From NCBI GenBank assembly GCA_017512365.1, contig JAFWGQ010000014.1:62001-126000 (forward strand): a stretch of DNA of 64,000 nucleotides. Direction: 5' to 3'. This document shows, piece by piece, positions 26,898 through 37,800 of the stretch. The translations under genes and the position numbers were made by a program. The notes under the pieces are model-generated. The model saw only the letters and a program-made list of their open reading frames with translations, was not told the DNA's origin and did no database searches. This DNA is from Mogibacterium sp. GTDB lineage: Bacteria; Bacillota; Clostridia; Peptostreptococcales; Anaerovoracaceae. Each line of letters opens with the position of its first letter. The first letter of the stretch is position 1.

Positions 26898-26922
26898 CTA
26901 CACGATGAATCCGGGGACGAAG

Positions 26923-28474
26923 ATGTTGAGAATAACTACTCTCGCATTGTGGGCAGCGGCCTTTGTCACGACGCTCGCAGGCAGCTGGAGATATTATCAT
27001 CTCTTTGCAGCTCTTACAGCGTTCAGCGCTGCGCTGCTCATTTATGCTGCAAAGGATACACAGGGCCATTACAGGAACATCTCTCTGGCGTACATGGTCG
27101 GGAGCGCTGTATGGGGGCTTGAGGAGACCCTGAGATTCATCGCGACGTTCATGAACGATTCGGAGACCGTTCTGACTGTGGCGCAGAATGTTTCGTTCAT
27201 ACCGCTTCTGTTCTTCTCGGGGGGGGGGACTGCTCCTGATGACCCAGAGCGAATACAACAAACTGCACTTCGAAAGGATGACGCTGCATACGTTCGCCAT
27301 CGCTTTCTTTGCGTTCATGGTGGTCCAGAAGCTCGTGCTTTATCACTATGCCGGCATGCAGATCAGAGGCTTCAGGATGTTCGCCGCCATGGTCTACTTC
27401 TTCGTGGCTGTGTTCACCATCGTTCTGATATTTTCCATATTCGTGCAGACGAATTTCAGGGGACATACATTCGGCACAAACTGCTCTGCTGTCATGCTGA
27501 CGGCCTACTGCGTGGTCGAGCTCGACAGGCTGTACCGCATCCTGTCAGACGCGGATCCGAGACCTCTTGTGGTCGAGATAATAGGACTGGCGGGCCTTGT
27601 GGTTTATTCATGGGCTCAGAGCGATCCTCATCTGGTCGAAAGAGGCACGGAGGAAGACGAGCTGAAGCCCGGGGAACAGGTAAAAAGTCTGTATATATGG
27701 GGGAACTCAGCTGTGTTCCTCCTGCTGGGAATGATCCTCTACGGGTTGCATTTCTTCGATACACGGGACCTTTATCTTCTCATAATCGCCGTTCTTTCTT
27801 ATGCGACGATATACAAGTCGCTTCAGGCAAGGGTATATAACACGCAGCTGCTCGAGCATCAGATGCAGGTGAACCAGAGGCTTGAAGAGATGGTCGAAGA
27901 AAAGACCAGGGAACTGCGCGAGGCCAACGAAGAACTCAGGATCATATCATCGACCGACGCCCTGACAGGCCTGTATAACAGACGCTACGGCAGAGAGTGC
28001 ATACAGGGTCTTGCTGATGCAGCAGACAGAAAGCCTTTTGCTGTGATGCTGATGGACCTCAACCATTTCAAGCAGGTGAACGATACTTACGGTCACGAGA
28101 TAGGAGACCGGGTGCTCGAAGTGGTCGGCAGAAGACTGAAAAATCTCGGAAACGACGGCGTTACCACATTCAGGACATCGGAACGCGGAGTCACCGCGAT
28201 CAGGCTCGGAGGCGACGAGTTCGTCATAGTGCTCGAAGAGCATGAGGGCGAGCCTGTACGTGAATCGGCGAAGAAGCTTGCCGAAGAGATATGCAGGGTA
28301 ATGGACGAGCCTATAAAGACCGAAGAGGGGGATATCCTTTCGACTGCCTGCATGGGCATCGGCATATGGCCTGAGAACTCCGATGATATCGACGAGCTGT
28401 ACCAGATGACCGACGAGGCCATGTACGATATCAAGCATAAGACAGACAAGAGCAGCTACAGGTTCATCGATTGA
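26923..28474 (+). CDS. membrane-bound diguanylate cyclase (GGDEF), frame interrupted at a G10 tract
   Basis: Two overlapping frames together encode one protein. The first (from ATG 26923) gives four membrane helices and reaches FIPLLFFSGGG at the G tract 27219-27228. The match continues in the next frame as LLLMTQSEYNKLHFER, with more helices, a coiled coil (LEEMVEEKTRELREANEELR) and a GGDEF domain (SSTDALTGLYNRRYG, MDLNHFKQVNDTYGHEIGD, IRLGGDEFVIVLEE). With nine G the frame is continuous; with ten, as here, the product loses the cyclase domain and ends at 27840. The active motif is intact. The product-inhibition RxxD site is absent (ERGV in its place). The G run may also act as a ribosome binding site for an internal ATG at 27239. 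Either phase variation or a sequencing error fits. Confidence 0.8.
27219..27228 (+). repeat. homopolymer of ten G inside the GGDEF gene
   Basis: Ten consecutive G, the only such tract noticed in the window, at the exact point where the reading frame changes. Loss of one G restores a continuous frame. Such tracts are typical sites of slipped-strand length change. Confidence 0.9.
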
Positions 28475-28491
28475 CAAAGCGCATTTCACAT

Positions 28492-28535
28492 AAGCCCTGT
28501 TTTGCTTGGAAATAAAGCCAAAACACGGCTTTTTT
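28492..28535 (+). terminator. terminator after the GGDEF gene
   Basis: Stem AAGCC-c-TGTTTTG / CAAAACA-c-GGCTT, one mismatch, then a T run. Separates the cyclase gene from ileS. Confidence 0.85.
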
Positions 28536-28550
28536 CTTTGTCTGTAAACG

Positions 28551-28709
28551 TGCAATGGAGACCTGTTTTGTGGTATTATTCATTAGTTATGTGAAATGAT
28601 GGTTTATTATGTCGATTTATGCGCTCAGACTGTCCGTGGAGACCAATCTGCGAGCACGGATCGACAGGTAAACGGGAACAAAATTATCATCTTAGGAGAA
28701 AGTAAAACA
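28551..28709 (+). promoter_or_regulatory. ileS promoter and structured leader
   Basis: An extended -10, TGGTATTAT (TATTAT at 28574-28579), with a weak -35 TGCAAT at 28551. The leader of about 125 nt contains a hairpin with CTGTC / GACAG (28630-28634 with 28663-28667) enclosing CCGTG / CACGG. No T-box sequence (TGGNACCGCG) was found, so control by uncharged tRNA-Ile is not supported. AGGAG precedes the ATG by about 11 nt. Confidence 0.5.
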
Positions 28710-31700
28710 ATGTTTCAGAATCTATCAGACAAGCCTGTAGCCGAGTGCCAGGCTCAGCAGGTAAAAAAGTGGGATGAGATGGACTTGCTCAGTCTCTGCG
28801 TAAAGGCAAGAGAGGGAGCTCCGTCGTTCGTGTTCTATGAGGGGCCACCGACCGCAAACGGAAAGCCGGGCATCCATCACATGATGGCCAGGACCCTCAA
28901 GGATTCAGTCAACAGATACAAGACCATGAAGGGCTTCCAGGTAAAGCGCAAAGGCGGCTGGGACACCCACGGGCTTCCGGTGGAGATCGAGGTCGAAAAA
29001 CAGCTCGGATTCTCCGGAAAGCAGAACATCGAAAAATACGGCATAAAGGAATTCAATGAGAAGTGCCGCGAGTCCGTATTCAAATACACACAGATGTGGA
29101 CGGACATGTCAGAGAAGATGGCTTATCTGGCAGACATGGAAGATCCGTATATCACATTCAAGAACGACTATATCGAGACAGGATGGTGGATCATCAAGAC
29201 AGCCTTCGATAAGGGGCTCGTTTACGAGGGCTACAAGATCCTGCCTTACTGCCCGCGCTGCGGAACGGGACTTGCCTCGCACGAGGTCGCTCAGGGCTAC
29301 AAGGACATAAAGGTCAACACCCTGACATGCAAGTTCAGGCGCACCGGAGTCGATCACGACAACGAATACTTCCTGGCATGGACGACAACGCCGTGGACCC
29401 TGGCTTCGAACGTTGCTCTGACCGTCGGCCCTGACGTCGATTATGTCAAGTGCCTGATGAAATCCGGCGAAAATAAGGGAAATCTCCTCTGGGTCGCCGA
29501 GGCTCTCGCGGACAAGGTCTTCGGGGACGATGAATATGAGGTCGCCGAAAAGGTAAAAGGCTCCGAAATGGAGTACTGGACATACGAGCAGATCGAGCCG
29601 TTCTGCGTTCCTGAAAAGGGAAAGAACGCCTTCATCGTCACATGCATGGACTATGTAAGCACTGAAGACGGTACCGGCATCGTACACACGGCTCCTGCTT
29701 TCGGTGAAGACGACTACAACTGCGGCCGCAAATATGATCTCGCTGTCCTCCAGCCTGTAGACGAGAGGGGCTGCTACACAGAGACTCCGTGGGCAGGCAG
29801 ATTCGTCATGGAGGACGGCCTCGATGTGGATATCATCAGGTATCTGGCCAAGGACGACAAGATCTATTCAAAGGCAAAGCTCGAGCACGCCTATCCGCAC
29901 TGCTGGAGATGCGACACGCCGCTCGTGTACTATGCGAACAAGTCATGGTACATCGAGATGACAAAGCTCAGAGACGAGCTCGTCGCGAACAACAAGACTG
30001 TAAACTGGTACCCGCCGTATGTAGGCGAGAAGCGCTTCGGCAACTGGCTCGAGGAGGTCAAGGACTGGGCGATCTCGAGATCGAGATACTGGGGCACCCC
30101 GATCCCTGTTTGGAAGTGCGAATGCGGACATCTCCACTGCGTGGGTTCGCGTGAGCAGCTCATCAATGACGTCGATCAGGACATCGACATGGATATCGAG
30201 CTCCACAGACCGTATGTCGATGAACTGACCATCAGATGTCCTGAGTGCGGAAAGAGCATGCACAGGATACCTGAGGTCATGGACTGCTGGTTCGACTCGG
30301 GAGCAATGCCTTTCGCTCAGTGGCACTATCCGTTCGAGAACTCGGAGAATTTCGATGAGCTCTTCCCGGCGGATTTCATCTGCGAGGGCATCGACCAGAC
30401 GAGAGGATGGTTCTACTCACTGATGGCGATCTCTACCATCGTTAAAGGGTGCGCACCGTATAAGAACGTGCTCGTGAACGACCTCATACTCGATAAGAAC
30501 GGAAAGAAGATGTCGAAGCACGTCGGCAACACCGTAAATCCATTCGAGATGATGGACAAGTACGGAGCTGACGCCGTCAGATGGTATCTCGTGTACGGCT
30601 CGCCTGCGTGGACGCCGACGAGATTCGATGAGGACGGAGTCAAGGAAGTTATCAGCAAGGTGTTCAGCACTCTGAGGAACACATACAACTTCTTCTGCCT
30701 TTACGCCAATATCGACAAGGTCGAGCTTTCGATGCTCGATGTCCCTTACGACGACAGGGCCGAGCTCGACAAGTGGATACTCTCGAAATACAACAGGCTG
30801 ATCGTCGATACGACAAAGTCCATGGACGAGTACGATCACATGAGGACAGTAAGGGCCATAGGCGAATTCATCGACGAGGATCTTTCGAACTGGTACATCA
30901 GAAGAGCCAGGAGAAGATTCTTTGCGGAAGGAGCCGGAGAGGACATGAGCCTCGACAAGAGAGCCGCGTACGCGACCACATATGAGGTGCTCGTGGGCGT
31001 AGCCAGGATGATGGCGCCTGTCGCTCCGTTCATCTCTGACGAGATATATACAAAGCTCACCGGAGAGCAGACCGTCCATACGGCTTACTATCCTGAAGCG
31101 AACGAGAGCCTGATCGATAAAAAGGCCGAGGAGAGGATGGACCTTGTAAGGACTCTCGTAAACCTCGGCAGAAGCACCAGGGAGCAGGAGAAGCTCAAGG
31201 TCAGACAGCCTCTGTCGAAGGTCATCGTCGACGGCAGTTACAGGCAGCTCATAGGAGACCTGACAGACCTCATCACCGAGGAACTCAACGTCGGCGAGGT
31301 CCAGTACGAGGACGATCTCGACAAGTACATGAACTTCGAGATCAAACCTAACTTCAGGACAGCCGGACCGGTGCTCGGAAAGAAGGTCAAGGACTTCGGA
31401 AAGAGACTGACTGAGATCAACGCGAAGGAGCTTCTCGGATCCATAAACGAGGATCACATAATGATGACTCTCGGTGATGAGGAATACGAGATCACTGAGG
31501 ACATGCTCGATGTCCGCATCTCTTCGAAGGAAGGCTTCGTGGTCGGCATGGACAACAACGTCTTCGTCATACTCGATACGACGCTGACTCAGGAGCTCAT
31601 CGATCAGGGATACGTAAGAGAGGTGATCTCCAAGATCCAGCAGCTCAGGAAGCAGGCCGATTTCGAGATGATGGACGAGATAAAGATCAGCCTCTGCGCA

Positions 31701-31844
31701 GACGATGAGATAAAGGCAGCTGTAGAGGACGCGAAGGACTTCATCATGGATGAGACTATCGCAAAGAGCCTCGAATATGACGATGGACTGCCTGAATTCG
31801 ATATCAACGGACACAGGACGGGAATAGCGGTACAGAAACTGTAG
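28710..31844 (+). CDS. ileS: isoleucyl-tRNA synthetase, type 2, with altered GIHH signature
   Basis: 1044 aa class I synthetase. Seen: PTANGKPGIHHMMARTLKD at the ATP site, GGWDTHGLPVEIEVEKQLG, the editing domain (WTTTPWTLASNVALTVG), CPRCGTGLASHE, FICEGIDQTRGWFYSLM and KMSKHVGNTVNPFE, then anticodon-binding and type-2 C-terminal domains. The length, GWDTHG form and KMSK context suit type 2, the group with natural mupirocin tolerance. The usual HxGH is GIHH here (28869-28880): positions 1 and 3 are exchanged, an arrangement reported for mupirocin-hyper-resistant type-2 enzymes. The start at 28710 has AGGAG upstream; the longer frame is leader. No other ileS lies in the window. Confidence 0.96.
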   Translation: MFQNLSDKPVAECQAQQVKKWDEMDLLSLCVKAREGAPSFVFYEGPPTANGKPGIHHMMARTLKDSVNRYKTMKGFQVKRKGGWDTHGLPVEIEVEKQLGFSGKQNIEKYGIKEFNEKCRESVFKYTQMWTDMSEKMAYLADMEDPYITFKNDYIETGWWIIKTAFDKGLVYEGYKILPYCPRCGTGLASHEVAQGYKDIKVNTLTCKFRRTGVDHDNEYFLAWTTTPWTLASNVALTVGPDVDYVKCLMKSGENKGNLLWVAEALADKVFGDDEYEVAEKVKGSEMEYWTYEQIEPFCVPEKGKNAFIVTCMDYVSTEDGTGIVHTAPAFGEDDYNCGRKYDLAVLQPVDERGCYTETPWAGRFVMEDGLDVDIIRYLAKDDKIYSKAKLEHAYPHCWRCDTPLVYYANKSWYIEMTKLRDELVANNKTVNWYPPYVGEKRFGNWLEEVKDWAISRSRYWGTPIPVWKCECGHLHCVGSREQLINDVDQDIDMDIELHRPYVDELTIRCPECGKSMHRIPEVMDCWFDSGAMPFAQWHYPFENSENFDELFPADFICEGIDQTRGWFYSLMAISTIVKGCAPYKNVLVNDLILDKNGKKMSKHVGNTVNPFEMMDKYGADAVRWYLVYGSPAWTPTRFDEDGVKEVISKVFSTLRNTYNFFCLYANIDKVELSMLDVPYDDRAELDKWILSKYNRLIVDTTKSMDEYDHMRTVRAIGEFIDEDLSNWYIRRARRRFFAEGAGEDMSLDKRAAYATTYEVLVGVARMMAPVAPFISDEIYTKLTGEQTVHTAYYPEANESLIDKKAEERMDLVRTLVNLGRSTREQEKLKVRQPLSKVIVDGSYRQLIGDLTDLITEELNVGEVQYEDDLDKYMNFEIKPNFRTAGPVLGKKVKDFGKRLTEINAKELLGSINEDHIMMTLGDEEYEITEDMLDVRISSKEGFVVGMDNNVFVILDTTLTQELIDQGYVREVISKIQQLRKQADFEMMDEIKISLCADDEIKAAVEDAKDFIMDETIAKSLEYDDGLPEFDINGHRTGIAVQKL

Positions 31845-31868
31845 TCAGCATCTGCAGGGAGCGGGCTG

Positions 31869-32918
31869 ATGCCACAGACAGAAAATGTAAAAGACATACA
31901 TAACTGCACAGTTGAGGAACTGGAGGTCCTGGTCACGGAACTCGGCGAAAAGAAGTTCCGGGCGAAGCAGATATTCGGATGGCTCGCGAAGGGTGTGGAA
32001 TCCTTCTACGAGATGCATAATGTTCCGATGAGGCTGCTCGTGAGTCTCGCGGACAGGGGATGGTATGCCGGACTTCCGGAGGCAGCGCAGGTCCAGAGAT
32101 CCGCTGACGGCACTGTAAAGTGTCTCTTCAGATTCACAGACGGTGCGGAGATCGAATCCGTTTTCATGAAATATGAATACGGCAATTCAATATGCATATC
32201 CTCGCAGGTCGGCTGCCGCATGGGATGCACGTTCTGCGCTTCGACCATGGACGGGCTTGAGAGGAACCTGAGCGGAGGCGAGATGCTGGCCCAGGTGCTC
32301 GCGATGAGGAAGCTTACCGGAGAAGATATCGGTCATGTAGTCATAATGGGCATGGGCGAACCTTTCGACAACTACGACGAGGTCATAAGGTTCATAAGGC
32401 TCATAAACGACAGGGACGGATACGATCTCGGGCTTCGCAACATCACGGTGTCCACCTGCGGGGTAATCCCGGGGATAAGGAAGTTTGCCGAAGACGCGCC
32501 TCAGGTCAATCTGGCTGTTTCGCTGCACGCTCCGAACCAGGAGCTCAGAGAACGCACTATGCCGGCCGCAAGGAAGTACGGCTATGACGAGCTGATGGAT
32601 GCCTGCAGGGAATACACCGAAAAGACGGGAAGACGCATCACCTTCGAATACGCGCTGATAGACGGTGTGAACGATTCGGAGGAATGCGCGAAGGAACTCG
32701 CAGGAAGAGTGATGGGCTGGCTCACGCATGTGAACCTCATACCTCTGAACGAAGTGAGCGGAAGAGACTACAGAAAGGTCCAGCCGGAGAACGCGCGCAG
32801 ATTCAGGGAGGTCCTCGAAAGAAGAGGCGTGGCCGTAACGGTCAGGAGGACTCTCGGCAGCGACATAGACGCGGCCTGCGGACAGCTTCGCAGGAAAAAG
32901 GACCATAAACAGATATAA
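31869..32918 (+). CDS. rlmN: dual-specificity 23S rRNA/tRNA adenine-C2 methyltransferase RlmN
   Basis: 349 aa radical SAM enzyme that makes m2A2503 in 23S rRNA and m2A37 in some tRNAs. Seen: KKFRAKQIFGWLAKGVESF, cluster motif CRMGCTFCAS, GMGEPFDNYDEV, STCGVIPGI, LAVSLHAPNQELRERTMPA and the C-terminal catalytic cysteine region (SDIDAACGQL). AGGGAG is about 8 nt before the ATG. Lies 24 nt after ileS and 20 nt before plsX. Confidence 0.95.
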   Translation: MPQTENVKDIHNCTVEELEVLVTELGEKKFRAKQIFGWLAKGVESFYEMHNVPMRLLVSLADRGWYAGLPEAAQVQRSADGTVKCLFRFTDGAEIESVFMKYEYGNSICISSQVGCRMGCTFCASTMDGLERNLSGGEMLAQVLAMRKLTGEDIGHVVIMGMGEPFDNYDEVIRFIRLINDRDGYDLGLRNITVSTCGVIPGIRKFAEDAPQVNLAVSLHAPNQELRERTMPAARKYGYDELMDACREYTEKTGRRITFEYALIDGVNDSEECAKELAGRVMGWLTHVNLIPLNEVSGRDYRKVQPENARRFREVLERRGVAVTVRRTLGSDIDAACGQLRRKKDHKQI

Positions 32919-32938
32919 AAGAACGGAGTACAGAAAGA

Positions 32939-34102
32939 ATGAAAGTATTGATTGACGGCATGGGCGGCGATTACGCGCCTGATGAAATAGTCAAGGGAGC
33001 TGTAAAGGCGGCGCCGGAGATCAAAGAGACGATAGTGATCATCGGTCCTGAAGAGCTTATCAGAAAAGCTCTCGATGACAATAAGTGGAAAGGCGGCAAT
33101 ATCGAGATCGTCGATGCCACGGAGGTCATCACCAATGATGAATCTCCTGCCATGGCGGTAAAGAAAAAGAAGGACTCGACTATCGTAAAAGGCATGGGGA
33201 TGATCAGATCGGGAGAAGCCGATGTATTCATCTCGGGCGGCAGCACCGGAGCGCTTCTTTCGGCCGGTCTCATCAATCTCGGCAGGATCAAAGGCATCAA
33301 GAGACCTTCGATCGCCGCGTGGTTCCCGCGCTGCGGCAGGGAGGGAAGCACACTCCTCCTTGACTGCGGAGCGAATGTGGAGTCTAAGCCTGAATACATA
33401 TATCAGAGCGGCATAATGGGCAGCATTTTCGTCAAGGGCATCACGGGGAATGATGAGCCTGTTGTAAGGCTTCTGAATGTCGGAGCAGAAGAAGGAAAGG
33501 GCGATGACCTGCATAAGGACGCTTTCAAAATGCTCGAAAAAAGCGACATCAACTTCAAGGGCAATGTCGAGGCGAGAGATGTCGTCTTCGGAGAGACCGA
33601 CGTTGTCGTCACAGACGGCTTCAGCGGCAATGTATTCCTCAAGAGCAGCGAGGGCATGTCGCTTGCGATAACGGGCCTTCTCAGGCAGAAACTGACAGAA
33701 AGCCTGGTCGCCAAGGCAGGAGCAGCGCTGGTGCACAGCAAGCTGAAAGCGCTCAAAACCACCTTCGGCTACGCTGATGCCGGCGGAGCGCCTATCCTGG
33801 GCCTCAAGGGAGCTGTGCTCAAGATCCACGGCAATTCAAAGGAGACCGAGGTTTATTATGCGATACACAGAGCCATCGACTATGTGAGCAATGACATAAA
33901 CGGCATGATAGAGGAAGCCATACTCAAGAACGAAGCCATCAAAAAAGAGCAGAGCATCTCAGGCAGGATCGCGGAAGCTATCTCCACAGCCAGCGAGACA
34001 TTCCGGAAAAAACCTGATGCTGAAAAAGCGCGCGATGAAGAGGACGATCCGTTCGCGGTCTTTATGCAGGTGGACGGCAAAGAGCAGCAAGAGGAAAAGT
34101 AG
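32939..34102 (+). CDS. plsX: phosphate acyltransferase PlsX
   Basis: 387 aa. Converts acyl-ACP to acyl phosphate, the donor for PlsY (40793). Seen: VLIDGMGGDYAPDEIVKGAV, SGGSTGALLSAGLINLGRIK, IAAWFPRCGREGSTLLLDCG, VVVTDGFSGNVFLKSSEGMS and ADAGGAPILGLKGAVLKIHG. About 50 residues longer than usual: the end is an acidic, lysine-rich tail (EKARDEEDDPFAVF). The usual acpP gene between plsX and rnc is missing; rnc begins on the base after the stop. Confidence 0.94.
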   Translation: MKVLIDGMGGDYAPDEIVKGAVKAAPEIKETIVIIGPEELIRKALDDNKWKGGNIEIVDATEVITNDESPAMAVKKKKDSTIVKGMGMIRSGEADVFISGGSTGALLSAGLINLGRIKGIKRPSIAAWFPRCGREGSTLLLDCGANVESKPEYIYQSGIMGSIFVKGITGNDEPVVRLLNVGAEEGKGDDLHKDAFKMLEKSDINFKGNVEARDVVFGETDVVVTDGFSGNVFLKSSEGMSLAITGLLRQKLTESLVAKAGAALVHSKLKALKTTFGYADAGGAPILGLKGAVLKIHGNSKETEVYYAIHRAIDYVSNDINGMIEEAILKNEAIKKEQSISGRIAEAISTASETFRKKPDAEKARDEEDDPFAVFMQVDGKEQQEEK

Positions 34103-34804
34103 ATGTCCGGAAAAACAGATTACCGAAAACTTTACGATATAACGGGATACTGCTTTTCGGACGAAAGGCTGCTCAGGACAGCGCTGACTCACAGCTCTTA
34201 CGCATCAGAGCACAGGCTCGGATATGACAGGAACAACGAAAGGCTCGAGTTCATAGGCGACGCTTTCGTGGACGCAGTAGTCGGAGTCGAGCTCTTCAGC
34301 ATCATGAAGGACGCTCATGAGGGAGAACTATCGAGATGCAGGGCCGATGTCGTCTGCGAGGATTCGCTCGCCGGGGCTGCGTCAGAGATGGGACTCGGAG
34401 GATTTCTGTACCTGGGCAGAGGAGAGGAAGCGAGCGGCGGCAGGAACAAGCCGTCCATACTGGCCGATGCCTTCGAAGCGCTCATGGGAGCGATCATAAT
34501 GGACGGAGGCTATGAAGCCTGCCGTGAAGTCATACTGAGACTGCTGAAGGACAGGATAATGCTTGCGTCAGAGGGCAAGCTCAACAAGGATTTCAAGACG
34601 AAACTGCAGGAGATACTGCAGGACAGGGACAAAAACGTAAAGATAGCGTATGAGATAACTGATCAGACGGGACCCGATCACAGCAAGGTGTTCACCACGC
34701 AGGTCGCGGTGAACGGAAAGGTCCTCGGGTCGGGATCAGGACGAAGCAAGGCAAGGGCCGAGCAGGCGGCGGCAGAGGACGCGCTCACGAAGGGAGAGTA
34801 TTGA
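34103..34804 (+). CDS. rnc: ribonuclease III
   Basis: 233 aa double-strand-specific endoribonuclease for rRNA and mRNA processing. Seen: LRTALTHSSYASEH, signature NERLEFIGDAFVDAVVG, LADAFEALMGAIIMDGGYEA and a C-terminal dsRNA-binding domain (DFKTKLQEILQ, GSGRSKARAEQAAAEDAL). The start is directly after the plsX stop, with AGAGGAAAAG in the plsX end as binding site; smc begins directly after its own stop. Confidence 0.96.
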   Translation: MSGKTDYRKLYDITGYCFSDERLLRTALTHSSYASEHRLGYDRNNERLEFIGDAFVDAVVGVELFSIMKDAHEGELSRCRADVVCEDSLAGAASEMGLGGFLYLGRGEEASGGRNKPSILADAFEALMGAIIMDGGYEACREVILRLLKDRIMLASEGKLNKDFKTKLQEILQDRDKNVKIAYEITDQTGPDHSKVFTTQVAVNGKVLGSGSGRSKARAEQAAAEDALTKGEY

Positions 34805-37800
34805 TTGTACTTTAAGAGAATAGAGATGCAGGGCTTCAAATCCTTTGCGGACCCTGTAAGCATTGAACTTAATGACGGTGTGACATGCATCATCGGACCT
34901 AACGGAAGCGGCAAGAGCAACATCTCCGACGCCCTCAGATGGGTTCTCGGCGAGCAGAGCTCGAAACAGCTCAGGGGCTCAAAGATGCAGGATGTCATAT
35001 TTGCCGGCACCGCGACCAGAAAGCCTAAGGGTATGGCCGAGGTCACTCTTGTGATAGACAATTCCGGAGGGATACTGCCGCTCGAATACAACGAGGTAGC
35101 CGTTACCAGGCGCATGTTCCGCTCGGGAGAGAGTGAATACCTGATAAACGGCAATCAGTGCAGGCTTAGAGATATCCGTGAGCTCTTCATGGATACCGGT
35201 ATCGGTGTAGAGGGATACTCTATCATCGGCCAGGGCAAGATCGCGGACATCGTCAGCACGAGGCCTGAGAACAGACGTCAGATATTCGAAGAGGCAGCCG
35301 GAGTAGTTCTGTACAAGAGCAGGAAAACAGAAGCCGAGAACAAGCTCAGGGCAGCGACTGTTGACCTCGACAGGGTAAGGGACATCATCGTCGAGATCGA
35401 AGGGCGCATAGGAGGACTGAAGGAGGATTCCGAAAAAGCGACCGAATATATCGGTCTCAGAGACAGATACAAATATCTCGGCATAAACATAATCCTCCAC
35501 AATCTCGTAAATCTCGAGTCGAGCGTCGAGACGGGAAAGGCGGATCTGGAAGATCTGCAGAAGAGGATCGACGAGACGGCTGCGAGACTCGAAGAGACTG
35601 ATAACAGGATAGACAGCCTGAGAGACGAAGACATAGATCTTTCGGATGAATTATCCAGAGCCAATGCCAGGCTTCTCGAGACGATCGATGAGCTCGCGAT
35701 CATAACAAGCGGCGGCAAGCTCAACCGCGAACGTCTTGAGAACATCGAAAAGGAGCTTGCAAGGCTCGATGAGGAAAGCAAGGCCGCCGAGGCAAGACTG
35801 GAACAGGAAAGAGCTGAGCTCGCCAGACTCGAAGAAGGCGAGAAGTCCATGAATGATGAAGTGGACAGAGTAAGAGCCGAGCTCGACAGCGCTGTCGTCA
35901 AGTACAACGAGGACAGCAGAAAGGCTTCGAAGATAACGTTTGAGGTCGAAGAACTCAAGAACGATCTCATCGAGATCAACAATAAGAACATAACAAAGAA
36001 CGCGGATATAAAGACCCTGAGAAACTACATGGCGACTCTGGAGGAGCGTAGAGACAGCCTTACTGAGGAATTCGAGACCAGGGGCACGACCGGCGCGGAC
36101 AACAGAGAGAACCTTAAACAACTCGAAAAGAAGATCGCCGAAAACGAGGCGCAGCTCAAGGCAAAGAGAGACAGGCTGGATGAAGTTTCCGATAACATTA
36201 TATCTGTTGCATCAAATATAGATAAGATCGCTGCCGAGACAGACGAGATATCAGCCAGATCCAACAGAGCCATAGCAAGGAGAAGCACCATCCAGGAGAT
36301 GGAAGCCAACTACGAGGGCTACAACAACGCCGTAAGGGCCATCATGTCCGGCGGCCGCAAGGGAATAATCGGAACTGTTTCCGACATCATCAAGGTCCCG
36401 GGCGGCTTTGAAACAGCCATAGAGACGGCTCTGGGCGGGAATCTGCAGAATATAGTCTGCGATGACGATGATGCCGCCATGAAGTCCATAGAATGGCTCA
36501 AGGCCAGCAGCTCCGGCAGGGCTACATTCCTGCCTGTTGCGTCGGTAAAGGCCGACAGGATCGCACTGGACAGCAGCGTAAAAAATGCGAAAGGCTTCGT
36601 AGGGATCGCATCAGGGATCGTACAGACCGAGGACCGCTTCAGAGAGATAGTAGATTACCTGCTCTGCAGGGTCATCATAGCTGACAGCATGGACAACGCT
36701 GTAAGACTTTCGAAGATGAACATCGGCGGATTCAGGATCGTTACCGTCGAGGGTGAAGTGATCAACGCTTACGGAGCCATCACAGGCGGAAAGTTCAGGA
36801 ACAGGACGGCGAACCTTCTTGACAGAAAGAAAGAGATCAGCACGCTGAGCGCTCAGATCGATGAATACGCAAAAAGGACTGCAGCTCTCTCTGAGTTAAA
36901 GGACAAGGCAGAAAACGCAAGGATGCAGCTCAGAAGCGAAAGGGATGCTCTGAGAACAGAGATCACAGAGCTGGATATAGCAGGCAATGTGCTGAGGACC
37001 GACAGGGATCACGCGGAAGCTCTTGTCAGGGAAGACGAGGGTGCGGCCGAAAGATTCAGATCCGGTATGGAGACCATAGAATCGGATATCGCAAGAGCCG
37101 AAGAGATGATAGCGGGCCACAGGAAGAGCATCGAGGAGGCCGAAGGCGAATATGCCGAAAAGGAGGCCAGGGTCGAGGCTCTCATGGCCGAGGCTGATGA
37201 GATGAAGCCTGTCATCGAAAAAGACAACGAGATGATAGTATCTCTCAAGGTAAAGATCGGCGAGAGCGAATCGAGACTCTTCTCCGGCAACGAGATGATA
37301 GAGCGCGTGAGAGACAGCGTCACGGAGCTCGAATCCGCACTCGAGGAAAACAGGGAGTCACAGGCCGAACTCACAGGAACTGTCGAACGGCTCACTGCCA
37401 CGGGCGAAGAATCCGGCGACAGGGAGAAGGCTCTCGCGGCTGAAAAGGCCGGTCTCGAAGAAAAGATCAGCGCTATCTCGGACAGGATAGAAGATACAAG
37501 AAACAGGAACGAAGAGCTCCTTGACCTCCAGAAGAAGGACAGAGAGGAACTCGAGGAGATCAGGGACGCAAGATATAAGCTGGAGATAAGGACAGCAAAG
37601 AACGAGACTCTTCTCGATACCCAGAAGGACAAGCTCTGGGATGAATTCGAGGTCAGTTATGCCGAGGCGGTCGACATGAGGGATGAGAACTTCGCCGTAA
37701 CCGCCGGAAACAGGGAATCCAGAGAGATAAGGCTCAGACTTGCCGAACTCGGAGACGTCAATATCGGAGCGATCGAGGAGTACAAGGCTGTCAGCAAAAG

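Noticed and set aside
27239-28474. GGDEF gene as an independent gene starting at an internal ATG
   Set aside because: Upstream membrane helices in the other frame continue smoothly into it once one G is removed, so it is better read as one gene with a tract-length change. Internal initiation remains possible.
28541-28709. T-box riboswitch before ileS
   Set aside because: No TGGNACCGCG T-box and no terminator/antiterminator pair directly before the gene.
30417-31814. 465-codon minus-strand open frame inside ileS
   Set aside because: Antisense to a clearly real gene and in register with its codons. Strong codon bias (few A/T at third positions) keeps the reverse frame open by chance; no family motifs.
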